Shown here: positions 35,645-47,047 of the stretch, in pieces
Layout: each line of letters starts with the position of its first letter
Numbering within the stretch: the stretch's first letter is position 1
Assembly (NCBI GenBank): GCA_037042185.1
Contig: JAXQJY010000028.1
Location: 1,116,001-1,180,000, forward strand
Length of the DNA stretch: 64,000 nucleotides
DNA from: Sordariomycetes sp. S80-01Y
Lineage: Eukaryota; Ascomycota; Sordariomycetes
Direction of reading: 5' to 3'
Notes under the pieces: model-generated
Database searches by the model: none
What the model saw: the letters and a program-made list of their open reading frames with translations, nothing else
What the model was told of the DNA's origin: nothing
Program-made: the position numbers and the translations under genes

Positions 35645-37121
35645 CTATTCCTCGTCCTCGTCTTCACCTTCAGCATCCCTCGACTTCGACCGCGAGGCAC
35701 TCCGGCCCTGCTCGCGCTGCACGTCGTCCTCAACCTCCGCATCCGCGCTCTTCTGACGTTCTTCCTGCTGAGGTTCTTCCTCCTCTTCTTGTTGCCATCC
35801 GAAGGGATGCTCCTTGTAGCGCGCCATGGCCTCGCGTTGTTCCTCGCTGGGATCTTCGACCGTGACATCCATGCGCTCGACGATCGTTTCATCTTCGTCG
35901 CCAGCGCCGATGGTGCGAGCGATGTTCTTCATGCGCTGGGGACGAATGGTGGACTTTTGGAGGACAGGGTAGTAGTACACGGCTTTCTGCCGAGGGTGCT
36001 TGTCCTCGTTGTGGTATGCTAGCAGGATCTCGTTGGAGTACTTGTCTGCGTGCTCCATCTCGACTTCCTGGGCGGTTTCGTAGGCTCGTACGCGGTTGAA
36101 GGGGAAACAACCGGCGTCCCCGGCGCTAGATGTGTACAGACTTTGGTCGTCGCGATCAGGGTTGTCCACGTCGAACATGCTCTTGAAGTTGCTGGCGGTC
36201 TTCTTGTCCTGGGGCAAGAAGAATTCGTAGTTCATGACGTTCGACGGCGGGGCCACGTTCTTGGGGTCTGCCTCATGGGCTGCCATTGCCTCGTCGTACG
36301 CCGCCTGTTCGGCGCTGGTCCTCTCCATAGGCCGGAAGATACTGTTCAACAAGCGCTTGTCGTACTCGCTCGAGCTCGGAACAGGGTTGTTCGAGAACTT
36401 GATTGTTATGAAAGCTCCCGAATCAGGGAAAGCATCCAAGTCAGGCACCAAAGGCGTCGCATCCACCAGTGTGAGGTTCCTCTTCGTCGGGTGCTTGACG
36501 CGCTTGTAGTCCTTGCGCTCCTGGTCTGCCAGGTCGAATCCCTTTTCAATCTTACGCTTAATACCCGCGGGTGTGTCCGCGCCGGGTTCGGGCTCTCGCT
36601 TTGCGCGTTTCTTGGGGTCGATGAAGACCTTACGGGGGGCTCCAGTTGTAGGGTTCTTGTTGCCCATTGAGGAAATGTACTCTGTCCGACGGAGGAAGGA
36701 GACACTATTTGCCTCGGCAGCTTTGCGCTTGCCGAGAGCATGGATGGGCCGGAGGAGAGCTCGATCATGCGGGTGGATTGGTGGTGCTTGCGCTGGTGCT
36801 TGGATAGCTAGGGATCGTCAGCTGTGCGCTCAGTAGTTTGCTTTTGCGGTCTTTACATCTTTCATCGCCATCGAAGACACCAGGCATGCCCACCAGGTCA
36901 ATGGGCATGCCTAGCTCGGCATCCGCCTCAATGTTCAGCGGCTGCTCCCTCGCCAAGCGAGACGCGAATCCGGGTGTGGTGTACTGTCCGCTCGACAGGC
37001 CTGTGTTCGGGATGTCGAGGAGTTTTGGGGGGTTGGGAGGCGGCGGTAGAGCATTGGAGTATCGAATACGAGCGATGAAGTCCTGATGGACCATGCGCTC
37101 GCCATTGCGCGAGGAAGACAT
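35645..37121 (-). CDS. PAF1: RNA polymerase II-associated factor Paf1
   Basis: Core subunit of the Paf1 elongation complex, which couples transcription to histone modification. Two exons: 37121-36857 and 36807-35645 (49-nt intron), 475 aa. The N-terminus reads MSSSRNGERMVHQDFIARIRYSN, then PPPPNPPKLLDIP, the usual opening of Paf1. The join gives DGDER|SIQAPAQAPPIHPHDRALLRP and SVSFLRRTEYISS, which are family blocks. Later blocks: FITIKFSNNPVP and DKYSNEILLAYH. The tail is Glu/Gln-rich and ends in a short Arg-Ser stretch followed by acidic residues, as in other Paf1 proteins. No ATG in frame lies upstream of 37121. Confidence 0.95.
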
Positions 37122-37726
37122 TGTGGTGGACGCGCTGCCCCTGCGATGGATCGATGTGGTGTGTCGACGCACGGGTGACCCAATACGTGGCTTGAGGAAT
37201 TCGAAATCGCGGTGTTGCAGATTTTCGAGATCTGCAAAGCGCCGAGCAGCAGCAGCAACGGCAACGGCGGGCGGAGGTGGTGTGGTGCGGGAGATGGCTA
37301 TGTCGAAGTTGAGGCTGGTCCGGGCAAAAAGTCCAGCGTCGCTGGCGTCGCGAGGCTGCTGCACGATTGGTCCCCACACCCTAGTACCTATTCATGAGTT
37401 GAGTTCAGGTACACGAGAACCATCAGTGCGACAGAGAAACGCCAGCTAGGAATTTTGCGATGCTTTTCAAATAAGCTTTACAGTTGATTCATTACATGAC
37501 TCCCTGAATCCGGGTAGTCTCGGTTCTCTATGGCAGTTCAGAGGCTGCTCCCGCGCACTCATTGTCAGCCTCACGAAGGCTCCCAAGGCCAAGTATATAG
37601 GAAGAACGACCATTCTGCCAGCGCCATCCTCCATGTCCCTAGATTACACAGCCCAAGCCCATTCATTACGAGTCGGCATCCGCATTTTGTAGTCGTTCAC
37701 CAGGCCGAGCTCCGAGCAAACCCCGT
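37122..37726. other. Spacer between PAF1 start and RER1 stop
   Basis: 605 nt carrying the PAF1 promoter and RER1 3'UTR. The open frames over it are short and unrecognised. Confidence 0.5.
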
Positions 37727-38449
37727 CTAGGAGCTGTTCTTGGCGTAGGTCTTCTTTCCGAAGCTGAAGGGCACGTAGCGGTACTTGATCATGTGCTGGA
37801 TTTGCTTGCGCACTGTCGGTCGTTAGCATGATCCTCCCTCGAATGCCCGTGCAGAACCTACTGGTAAGGAAGAGAAGCATGAACCAGTACATGAGCAGCA
37901 CCGGCCAGAACACTGGCACATTGAAGATCTCCCACCAACTGCAGAAGAAGCCGATGGTGATGGCCCTTGTAGCCCAGTACCAGAACTTGAATTCGGGAAG
38001 GCGGCGGATGAAGGGCTTGAACTCGTCATTGGCGCGCGTAGGAAGGGTGCCCGCGGAGCCATCCTCCATGTCGTTGTCGGTCTCTTCGGAGGGGTCGAAT
38101 TTGGGGGTCAGGAAGGCGAGGAAGAGGTTAAGGAGGTAGATGCCGAGGGCGTATGCGACTGAAACGGGTCAGTCATCTGGTTCCGTAGAGGTAGAGGGAG
38201 AGGGACAAACCGATGTACCACCCTTGCGCCATAACGATGCGCATCATGAAGAGCACCGTCAGGACGGCGGTGCCGACCCATCGGTAAACGACGAATGGGG
38301 TCGACTGATCCAGTAGAGCCTGGTATTTCTACATGATGTTAGCTTGCGACACGATCGCCATCGCCATAAGCCCGACTAACCATCTGGAGCTTGTTCGTGT
38401 GGGTTGCGACCGCCGCGAAAGGGGTCTCATCAGGTGGAGGGCCGTCCAT
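37727..38449 (-). CDS. RER1: Rer1, Golgi-to-ER retrieval receptor for membrane proteins
   Basis: Four exons: 38449-38381, 38328-38211, 38158-37862 and 37812-37727 (introns 52, 52 and 49 nt), 189 aa, the family length (yeast 188). Splicing gives [55 protein letters not shown] and [27 protein letters not shown]. Four hydrophobic segments are visible, matching the W-shaped topology of Rer1. The protein sorts ER membrane proteins with polar residues in their membrane spans back from the early Golgi in COPI vesicles. The C-terminus ends in KKTYAKNSS. Confidence 0.96.
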
Positions 38450-39390
38450 GGTGGGCTGTGTTGCGCGACGCGCAGAAGTCGATTACAGTAAGAATATCGG
38501 GTGAACGAAAGTCGCGAAGAGAAAGAGAAGCACTTCCGTGTCGAATCGCCAAAGTCGAAAAAAGGGAAGTCTGAGCAGTGAGTGAGGCTTAGCAACGCTT
38601 CTGCATGCAGCCACGTACGAGTAAACTCAAGAATCGAGAATATTGCGGAACCGCCGGACATTAGCCGGCGGACTGGACCCCTGAATCGACCCCTATTTCC
38701 CAACGAAAGGATGGGGTTCAATGCGACCAAAGCTATATTCATCTTGACATTAGGATTATCTGCGTACATGTAAATAAGATAGTCACGTCTGGATCACACA
38801 GACGTGAACTTTAACCACGGGTCGATGGCGGCGTAGTGCAGCTGTTGACGAACGGTTCGCCAAATACGCGTATTCCGCATACCGTCGTCACTGTTCAGAT
38901 GCTCCCGGAGAACCAGGAACGGTCCAGTGATTACTTGGTCGCCTGCACTTTAGCACGCGTCGATCCTGCTGTGAACGTAGGTAAGGTTCCTACGTGATAA
39001 AATACCTGATTAAACCGCACGCGCCCCTTTTCGAGATGCATAATTTTATGCGTGACAATGCACTGGCACAACTCATTGTGGAACTCTCTCCGCACAATGG
39101 GCACCCAATCAGAAGGCCCCGGCTAGTTCTCATGTGCCCGGCGCTGTTACCCTCGGTTCCAAAGCCGACGATTTCCACTGACGCAAGTCGGCATCAAGCT
39201 TCGCCGTCTCTTCACAGCTTATCAGCAATTGTCAATTCTTCTTATTTGTTTCCAAGTTGGAACAAACCGCGGACTTGTCGATATATCCCCCGGATCTTGA
39301 CTTAAGACCTCAGACGAGCTCCGACAGCCCAAGCTATCACCAGTGACATCACCCTTCGCACCTCAGCTCCTCACCCAGAGAACGGACACC
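38450..39390. promoter_or_regulatory. Divergent spacer between RER1 and enoyl-CoA hydratase
   Basis: 941 nt between outward-facing starts. It contains a perfect 9-bp inverted repeat with a 7-nt spacer: TCACGTCTG at 38783-38791 and CAGACGTGA at 38799-38807. This could be a protein-binding palindrome or small hairpin. No gene recognised. Confidence 0.45.
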
Positions 39391-40325
39391 ATGAATGCCT
39401 TTCGCTGCTTGAGACCAGCCGCTTCACGCGTGCGTGGTGTACCTTTCCAGAAGGCGACTCTGCCTCAGTTCGTCAGGGCGTACAGCTCCAAGAACTATGA
39501 GTACATCCAGATCTCTCAACCGAAGCCAGGCGTCGGGCAAGGTGTGTTTGTTTGCATGTCACGATTGTAAACTCGAAGCTGACGAAGCTCCCAGTGACCT
39601 TGAATCGGCCCAAGGCGCTCAATGCGCTGTGCACGCCTCTGATTACTGAGCTCAACGAGGCTTTGAACGACTTCAACTCCTCCGACGACACCACCGTCAT
39701 CATCCTCACAGGCTCCCAGAAGGCCTTCGCCGCCGGTGCCGACATCAAAGAAATGGCCCCTCTCACATTCTCGGACGCCTACACCAAGTCCTTCATTGAG
39801 TCCTGGTCGAGCCTCACTACGCAAGTCAAGAAGCCCATCATTGCGGCTGTCTCGGGCCATGCCCTCGGCGGAGGTTGCGAATTGGCCATGATGTGTGACC
39901 TCATCTATTGTACCGAAAATGCAAACTTTGGCCAGCCCGAGATCAAGCTCGGAACTATCCCTGGTGCTGGTGGCAGTCAACGTCTAACCCGTGCCATCGG
40001 AAAGGCCAAGGCTATGGACCTCATCCTCACCGGCAGGTCCTTCTCCGGCGTCGATGCCGAGAAGTGGGGTGTTGCGGCTAGGACATTCCCTACATACGAA
40101 GCTCTTATGGAAGAGACTCTGAAGACGGCTGAGACTATTGCTGGGTACTCCAGGGTTGCTGTGCAGGGTTGCAAGGAAGTGGTCAACAAGAGTCAGGATC
40201 TGCCTCTGCGGGATGGAGTTGAGTTCGAGAGAAGGGTATTCCATGGTATCTTTGGCAGCAATGACCAGAAGATTGGCATGAAGGCTTTCGCAGAGAAGAA
40301 GAAGGCGGAATGGACGCACTCGTAG
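39391..40325 (+). CDS. Mitochondrial enoyl-CoA hydratase (short-chain, crotonase family)
   Basis: Hydrates trans-2-enoyl-CoA in fatty-acid beta-oxidation and branched-chain amino-acid breakdown. Two exons: 39391-39541 and 39595-40325 (53-nt intron), 293 aa. The N-terminus MNAFRCLRPAASRVRG is Arg-rich with no acids, a typical mitochondrial presequence, with cleavage likely near VRAYSS. Crotonase signature: oxyanion-hole segments KAFAAGADIKEM and ALGGGCELAMMCD, and the two catalytic glutamates in GGGCE and GQPEIKLG, then PGAGGSQRL. The C-terminus ends KKKAEWTHS, typical of ECHS1. It has no dehydrogenase domain. Confidence 0.95.
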
Positions 40326-40874
40326 ATGGCCAATTACGGCTGGATCCTCACGTCAGCGGTAGGCTCACCCTGTATGGATTGGTACAAGTCCATCAGCGAA
40401 AATAGAATTTCGAGGGTTGCACACGGGCACCCCCATCTAAATAAAATCCAGAACCTATTTGATCCCTGGCTCAGTCGCTGCTTTGGGGCTGCCTCAAGAC
40501 GCTTGTGGCTGCTACCCTTGACTTATACACGGGGCGTCATGATGTCCACCCGCCCTCGCCCAAGTAACGTTCCCATCAGCTTCGTGGAGCTGCACAATTG
40601 ATATTGCCTAGATTCTGTCTTTGCGCCCGGATTCCATGACAAGCCAAAGCCCCGTGAACTCGGACAGCGCTAAGGTCACAGATGCATGTATGTGCGTGGC
40701 CCGCTTGGCAGCAACTCGAGTGCCCCGCCAAGGTTGCGCCCCCAGCTTCCCACTTCCAGCCCAAAGACCTCTCCTCGTATTCACCTTGCCCCAGCCAGCC
40801 CTCCGTCTTTGCGATTTTCCTCCTGTTTGAGTTTTGTCTTTGCCATGATCGAGTTTTGAAGAGAAATATCATGA
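40326..40874. other. Spacer with the leader of the RING-ZZ-SH3 gene
   Basis: 549 nt holding the enoyl-CoA hydratase 3'UTR and the next promoter and leader. Two very short upstream frames precede the RING gene start: 40847-40861 (4 codons plus stop) and 40871-40900, which overlaps the main ATG by a shifted frame. Confidence 0.5.
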
Positions 40875-43747
40875 ATGGATACCCCAAGGGACCGCGTTGA
40901 CCTCGAGAAGGAGCTCACCTGCTCGGTATGCTACAAGATGGAAATGTCGGATTGCGAGGGACCCCGGTTAACCTTACCACGCAACAGATATGTACCGACC
41001 TCATATACCAACCGCTTTCCTGCCTCGATTGCCTTCATACATTTTGCGGATCGTGTCTTAAAGAGTGGTTCACTTTCCAAGCTGCGAAGATCGAACGAGA
41101 CCCCAGACCGCCGACTCCCGATACCGTGCTCTTCACCTGCCCGTCATGTCGCGCACCCGTTCGCGACACAAGGCGCAATGCCACCTTTGTGACGCTGCTA
41201 GAGATGTTGTTGGATGTTCATCCAGAAAAAGGAAGATCGGACGCCGACAAGGAGGAGATGGCCAGGAAGTACAAGCCGGGCGATGAGGTCATACCCAAGA
41301 TTACGGTCCGGGAACGTACGGCGGAGGAGAGGAGGGCAGATGAGGAGGACCAAAGGCTGATTGACCAGGTGAGGGAGATGAGCCTGAGAGAGGCAGAGGG
41401 GACTAATGGAGGTGCGCCGCTGTTGCCCCCGAGACCGAGGAGGCAGACGGGGAGTCGGTCGAGATCTGGAGATCCTGGACAGCGTCAGACGCGCGAGGGC
41501 GAGCGGCGTCGCGAGCAACCCCCGAGAAGAAGCTCAGATCAACTTGATCCCGAGCCTGAGCGGAGGCGAGGCCGACGCAGCGAGTCGCGGCAACGCCAGG
41601 TTGAGCACCAGTCCTCTTTGCGGTCCCTGATCAGCTCCGCCGACGTTGGCGAGCGCGAGTATGAGCGGGAAATCGAGGACTTCGCGCGCCAAATTCAAGA
41701 GGAAGGGCTGCTTGACGGGCTTGACCTGGACAACATTGATCTCACACGTGATGACGAGCTCAGTCGAAGGATAACAGAAGCCTACAGACGACGGCAGAGG
41801 GAGAGAACGAGACAGGAAAGAGCCAGGAGAAGTAATCAAAGCGGACAGAGTGTCTCGGCCCGTTCAGAGCACAATCGTTCAGAATCTCGAAATTCGGTCA
41901 GGGCACCCCGGAGCAGGTCAAACAGTCGACCCCATGCCAACTCGCGATCAGCTAGTGCCTCTCGCTATACGGACGATAGGAGCAGACCACCGCCTTCGAT
42001 GTCGGCTAGCTTGGAAGTGCGTGATCGCACGAGACCACGGACAGGAAGCGGGGGACGCCGGACTACAGCGCCGGTTCCAACGGTTTCCTCCTCAGCCAAC
42101 GACAGACCAGCTGCTCGGTCACAGACTGATCTCAGCTTGCGAAGTCTGACCTCGGATTCTTTAAGACCGCGAACAAACTTCACTGACGAGCGGAGGAGCT
42201 CGAGCACGCCTAACGTGCCTGCTTCTAACCCTCCGGCAGCAGAGCTTCCGGCCAACGGCCCTGGCAATCTGCAGTCCTTCGCGAGCCGTCAGAACCAAAC
42301 AACTTCAAACGCGACGCACGAGTCAACGCCTTCGGAGCTGCCAACTACCCCTCCAGCCCAGGTTGATCATGGAGCCGCCGCTAGGGGCAACCAGCCTGCC
42401 GAACTAGCTGTCGTACACTCAGCAATCAGCAACCCTCTAGGCGCCCACTCCCAGCCGACAACGCCAGATGGCCGTGGCCATCACCGGTCAAGATCTCAAC
42501 TATATCCCGAGCCATCGATAAACTGTGCAAGGTGCCGCAAGACACACATTGAGTACGAGCTCCACTACAATTGCCACATCTGCTCTGATGGGCAGTGGAA
42601 TATCTGTCTCGATTGCTACCGTGCAGGCAAAGGGTGCCAATACTGGTTTGGCTTTGGGTACGGCGCATGGACCAAGTGGGAGAAGATCCGACAACAAAAG
42701 GCTGACAAGCAAATGCCAACACCGCACATGATGACCGCTAGTCGATACACGCCCCCCTCTTCGACGCCAGGAGGAGCAGACGGCAGGAAAACATTGACCA
42801 CAGACGACCCCAAAAATCGGCTGGAAAGCGGCACATTCTGCGCGCGGTGCTTTGTTTGGACGAACCAGTGTTACTGGAGATGCGACGCGTGTAATGAAGG
42901 CGATTGGGGCTTTTGCAACAACTGCGTGAACCAGGGGAAGTCTTGCACGCATGCGCTACTACCCCTTTCTCATGAGGCAACCCAGACAGATGACGGCCGT
43001 CCTGTCACCCCACGCTCCCCTGGACGGCCTCCTGCTGCAACGATATTTACAGGCCCTTCTGCTTCGAGCATCGGGCCTTTCAAGCCTCTCACTTTCAACA
43101 CCAGATGCGACATCTGTCAAGACCAGATACCGCCGCAGGAACCACGCTATCACTGCTTCCAATGCACGAGTGCTCTCATCGCAGATGCCGTCGCAGGCGA
43201 TTACGATATATGTCTCTCCTGCTACAATAACCTCGTCGCCCACGGCGAAATAAGCTTCGAGAATGGGCATTCAGGATGGAGACGGTGTCTTCATGGACAT
43301 CGCATGGCTATCGTTGGATTTACCGAGGGTAAGATCGGAATGTGGCGCTACGTTGACCGCGACCTAGTCGGCGGTCGTGCACTCCGGGCTGAGCCCTACG
43401 ACAGCCCAGACCGTCGAGGACAAGGATTGCAGAAATGGTCGTGGGCGCAGGGGGAGCACAAGTGGGAAAGACTGGTTACAAAGGATGTCAAGGGAATAGC
43501 ACCTCACGCTGACGGATCGACGACTTTCACTCAAAGCTTTCCTCCTGATGGCGGCGTTGGGTTCCGAGCGACGGCCAGGTTTGCGTGGCATCCTCAAGCT
43601 GGAGTGGATGATGAGCTGCTCTTCCCCCGTGGTGCTGAGATTAGGGAGATTGAGGAGGTCACCGGCGAGTGGTATCACGGGGTGTACATGGGAGCGAAGG
43701 GGCTGTTCCCGTCGAATTACGTTCGGACAGAACAGCCTTCTGGATAA
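40875..43747 (+). CDS. RING-finger protein with ZZ-type zinc fingers and a C-terminal SH3 domain
   Basis: Two exons: 40875-40925 and 40988-43747 (62-nt intron), 936 aa. The join yields ELTCS|ICTDLIYQPLSCLDCLHTFC, which completes a C3HC4-like RING (residues about 16-90, ending TCPSCRAP) with CHFR-like spacing. The middle (about 130-520) is Arg/Ser-rich and disordered. Three cysteine-rich ZZ-like modules follow: one with CARCRKTHIEYELHYNCHIC, one with CARCFVWTNQCYWRCDAC, and one with CDICQDQIPPQEPRYHCFQC. The last about 60 residues form an SH3 domain (ATARFAWHPQAGVDDELLFPRGAEI...GLFPSNYV). It is probably an E3 ubiquitin ligase or scaffold that binds Pro-rich partners. The partners are unknown. 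Confidence 0.9.
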
Positions 43748-44091
43748 GGGACTGCCCAGTAATGTAGTTGCTTAGATCTACTGCATAGGAAAGCAAGCCA
43801 TTTTGATTGGATTTCAGCAATTGAAGTATCATGCATTGCGGTGTAATGTGACACTGAAGTGAACCGGTATGTGTTGGTGGTATGTCTGGCTGGACTCCGA
43901 ACGCCGGGCCGAGCGACGTTGACGTGATCCGGCATTCGGCCCCACCACATTTCGACGTCGCGATGTCGACTCCGGATTCAGCTCTCAACAGCTTAGCAAT
44001 CAAGCTTGTCTTACTCTTTTGACTCAATTCCCACCCCTTCGTACGTACCATCGTTCGCGCATTCAGCTGGACAAGCTGCGCAGACATCACA
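43748..44091. other. Spacer upstream of the cysteine synthase-like gene
   Basis: 344 nt with the 3'UTR of the RING gene and the next promoter and leader. No other feature seen. Confidence 0.5.
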
Positions 44092-45261
44092 ATGTTCCGC
44101 CGCACAGCTTGGCGGCTCGCCGCCCAGGTCAAGGCCGCCTCAGAGCCCAGCCTACACACGATCCAAGTCTCGAAGGCGCAGGGCGTGTCAAAGGGTCTGG
44201 TGGGAGGTGAGAACATACCTCTGTACTTGTGAGCTAGTTTCAATACTAACATGGTTCCGGCAGCTATCGGCAACACGCCCCTAATCCGCCTCAACAAGAT
44301 CTCCGATGCCACAGGCTGCGAAGTGCTCGGCAAGGCTGAGTTCATGAACCCTGGCGGCTCCGTCAAGGACCGCGCAGCCCTATACGTTGTCAAAGACGCC
44401 GAGGAGCGCGGCCTCCTTCGCCCAGGCGGCACCGTTGTTGAAGGAACGGCCGGAAACACCGGAATCGGTCTCGCGCACGTGTGTCGGAGCAAGGGCTACA
44501 AGCTGGTCATCTACATGCCCAACACTCAATCGCAGGGCAAGATTGACCTTCTGCGACTGTTGGGCGCCGAGGTCTATCCCGTACCTGCCGTCGCGTTCGA
44601 CAACCCCGAGAACTACAACCACCAGGCGAAGAGGCACGCCGAGAAGTTGGACAATGCTGTTTGGACGAATCAGTTCGACAACACGGCCAACCGAAGGGCA
44701 CACATCGAGACCACCGGTCCTGAGATCTGGGCGCAGACTAAGGGCAAGGTCGATGCCTTCACGTGCGCGACCGGTACGGCCGGAACGCTGGCTGGCGTGA
44801 CGCGGTACTTGAAGGACGTGAGCAACGGCAAGGTGAAGAGCTTCCTCGCCGACCCGCCCGGCAGTGTTCTGCACTCGTACATCCAATCTGGTGGCAAGCT
44901 CGTCGAACGCTCGGGGGGCAGCATCACCGAGGGTATTGGACAGGGGCGCATCACGGACAACCTGCAACCGGATCTTGAGCTCGTGGATGATTCGCTGCAC
45001 ATCTCGGACGAGAAGAGCATTGAAATGGTTTACAGATGTTTGGATGAGGAGGGTCTGTACCTCGGCGCGAGCTCGTCCCTGAACGTGGTGGCGGCCAAGG
45101 AGGTTGCTGAGAAGCTGGGCAAGGGCCACACAGTTGTCACGATGCTGTGCGACGGCGCGTACAGGTACGCCGAGAGGCTGTTCTCGCGCAAGTGGCTGCA
45201 GGAGAAGAAGTTGCTGGACGCCGTCCCCAAGCACCTAGAGAAGTACATTGTGCTGCCTTAG
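44092..45261 (+). CDS. PLP-dependent cysteine synthase-like enzyme, mitochondrial type
   Basis: Two exons: 44092-44206 and 44264-45261 (57-nt intron), 370 aa. The N-terminus [16 protein letters not shown] looks like a mitochondrial targeting sequence. Fold-type II PLP enzyme of the cysteine synthase/CBS group: Schiff-base Lys in [11 protein letters not shown], substrate loop [10 protein letters not shown], and phosphate-binding loop TGTAGTLAG. The sequence between these ([28 protein letters not shown]) resembles the fungal mitochondrial branch represented by yeast Mcy1 rather than bacterial CysK. There is no heme or CBS domain. Expected reaction: O-acetylserine plus sulfide to cysteine; the true in vivo substrate is not settled for this branch. 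Confidence 0.92.
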
Positions 45262-45311
45262 ACATGCAGTTGTAGAATACAGCAAAAGATATTGTACAGA
45301 TATTCACGATT

Positions 45312-45332
45312 CCCCCCCCCCCCCCCCCCCCC
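45312..45332. repeat. Homopolymer of 21 cytosines
   Basis: An uninterrupted C21 run in the 78-nt gap between the convergent stops of the cysteine synthase-like gene and the unknown mitochondrial gene, so it would be transcribed into either 3'UTR (as C or as G). Confidence 0.95.
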
Positions 45333-45339
45333 ACCGGGC

Positions 45340-46844
45340 TTATGCCTTGGCTTCGCTACCGCTCTCTGCCGCCTCTAGCTCCTCCTCAGCAGCCGCGCCC
45401 TCCTCAAGCTCGGCCTCCGCAGACTTCCCGAGCAATGCTGGGTCGATTCCCAGCTGTGTCCGGTGGTTCTCCAGAGGAGGCATGCTAGCCAGTGTTGGCT
45501 CCAGGTCAACCCCTGTCGTGTCCTTGAAAACAGCCACCTTGTGGTGGTATCCCTTCGTCTTCTTCCCGATCACCTGGAGGATCAGGCAAGCGTGCGGGAT
45601 GATGCTCTTTCGCACCTCGCTCAGCCGCTGTGCCTGGCTCGGTGCCATCTCTTCGGCCTCTTTGAGCGCTACGTGCGTGCGGCCCAGGACAACCAGGTAC
45701 CATGTATCGCTCAATGTCCTGTTCTTGAACCACTTCCAAAGATTTCCGTGAGGGTTCGTGGAGGGGCAGACCTGGTAGGTCTCCGTGACGCGGGCCATGT
45801 CAAACTCCGTTGTATCCCTCGTCTGATAATCGTACCACAAGCTTGTCACAGCCTCGATCTCGTCGTTGAGCTTGACAATATCGGTCTCGGCGTCTACTCC
45901 GGCCGCCTGCTTGGCCTTGACGACGGCAATGCGAGGGTGAAGCGCCATTGTGCGGGCGAACACGGAGTTGGCGAGGTCAGCATTCGAAGTTGCGCCGAAG
46001 ACTTTTCTGAGATCCGCCTTGAGGTCCTCGCTGGCGCCTTGCATCTGCTTCTCGGCGTACTTGTCAACACCGACATGGAGTTTCCTGATCTTCTCCTCGT
46101 GCTCCGGCCGGCGGATTACATCCTGCACGATCTCGGACCAGCGCTGAATCTTCTGAAGGACCTCCAAGTTGCCCTCAGCCTCACTGACATCCTTGCAGAT
46201 GGAAGTGTATAACCTCAGCAGAACCTCCTTGCTAGCGACCACCAAGCCGGTCTCCCTGAATTGCTTCAAGCATCCAATGGCAGCCCCAGTCTGTCCCGCA
46301 GCAGTGACGTAGCGCAAGATCTTGCCCATTCGCGCCGGGTCGGTCATCTGATTCGCGTTCTTGAGTCCAGCCAGCAGAGTTCCCAGATTGTCCCAGTCCT
46401 CACGGGTCTTCATGGCACGCATTGCCTTGTCTGTGATTTCATTCGTGGGGGGGATGTCGCTTTTGCGGTTGATGTGCTTGAACCGGTGCTCGAAGCCTTC
46501 GACTTCGATCTCAATGGGGTTTTGCTCGAGGTACGCTTTCTTCTTCTCGCTGAAGATGATCTTGCGCTGCTTGGGAGGGAGGTGGGCTGGAAGAATGATC
46601 TTGTCTTGGATTTCGTGAAGGATAGCGTTCAGCTCTTCGTTGTCTGTCCTTTTGAACAGAGCGCTCACGTCTGCAAAATTATTCTCGTCAGCTACGACCA
46701 TAAAGACCACCAGGTTATAGATTCGCTCGTACCGTAGCGAGGTGTGGTGCTGAAAGAGTGCGCACAGACAACTCTAGGCAGCCTTGTTGAGGCATCGTAG
46801 CGCCGCAGGCCTCGCAAGGCCAATGGCCTTATTGAGCTTAGCAT
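45340..46844 (-). CDS. Conserved mitochondrial protein of unknown function
   Basis: Two exons: 46844-46733 and 46670-45340 (62-nt intron), 480 aa. The first exon encodes a clear presequence: MLSSIRPLALRGLRRYDAS...FSTTPRY, Arg/Ser-rich without acids. The rest is largely helical and charged, with segments such as AMRAMKTREDWDNLGTLLAGL and RYVTAAGQTGAAIGCLKQF that recall helical-repeat (PPR-like) proteins of mitochondrial gene expression. I do not recognise the family. The tail is Ala/Glu-rich. It is transcribed head to head with the mitoribosomal bL19m gene (203 nt between ATGs), which fits a role in mitochondrial translation but does not prove it. Confidence 0.85.
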
Positions 46845-47047
46845 TGTGAGGTCTGTGAAGAAGTTGGCTGTCAGAAGGAGGTCTTGCGGCCGCTGCAGAC
46901 GCGATGCAGTCCAGAAAATTCGGTGGAACCGCGACGGCGGATGGATCTACCGGACCAATCATGGTGGCGCATACAACGACAAATCCTCAAATCCTCTTCG
47001 CGACTCCGAGATTCATCACTGAACATCCATCACCACTCCGAGCCACA
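46845..47047. promoter_or_regulatory. Compact bidirectional promoter of two mitochondrial-protein genes
   Basis: Only 203 nt separate the two outward-facing ATGs, so the genes must share regulatory DNA. No specific site assigned. Confidence 0.6.
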
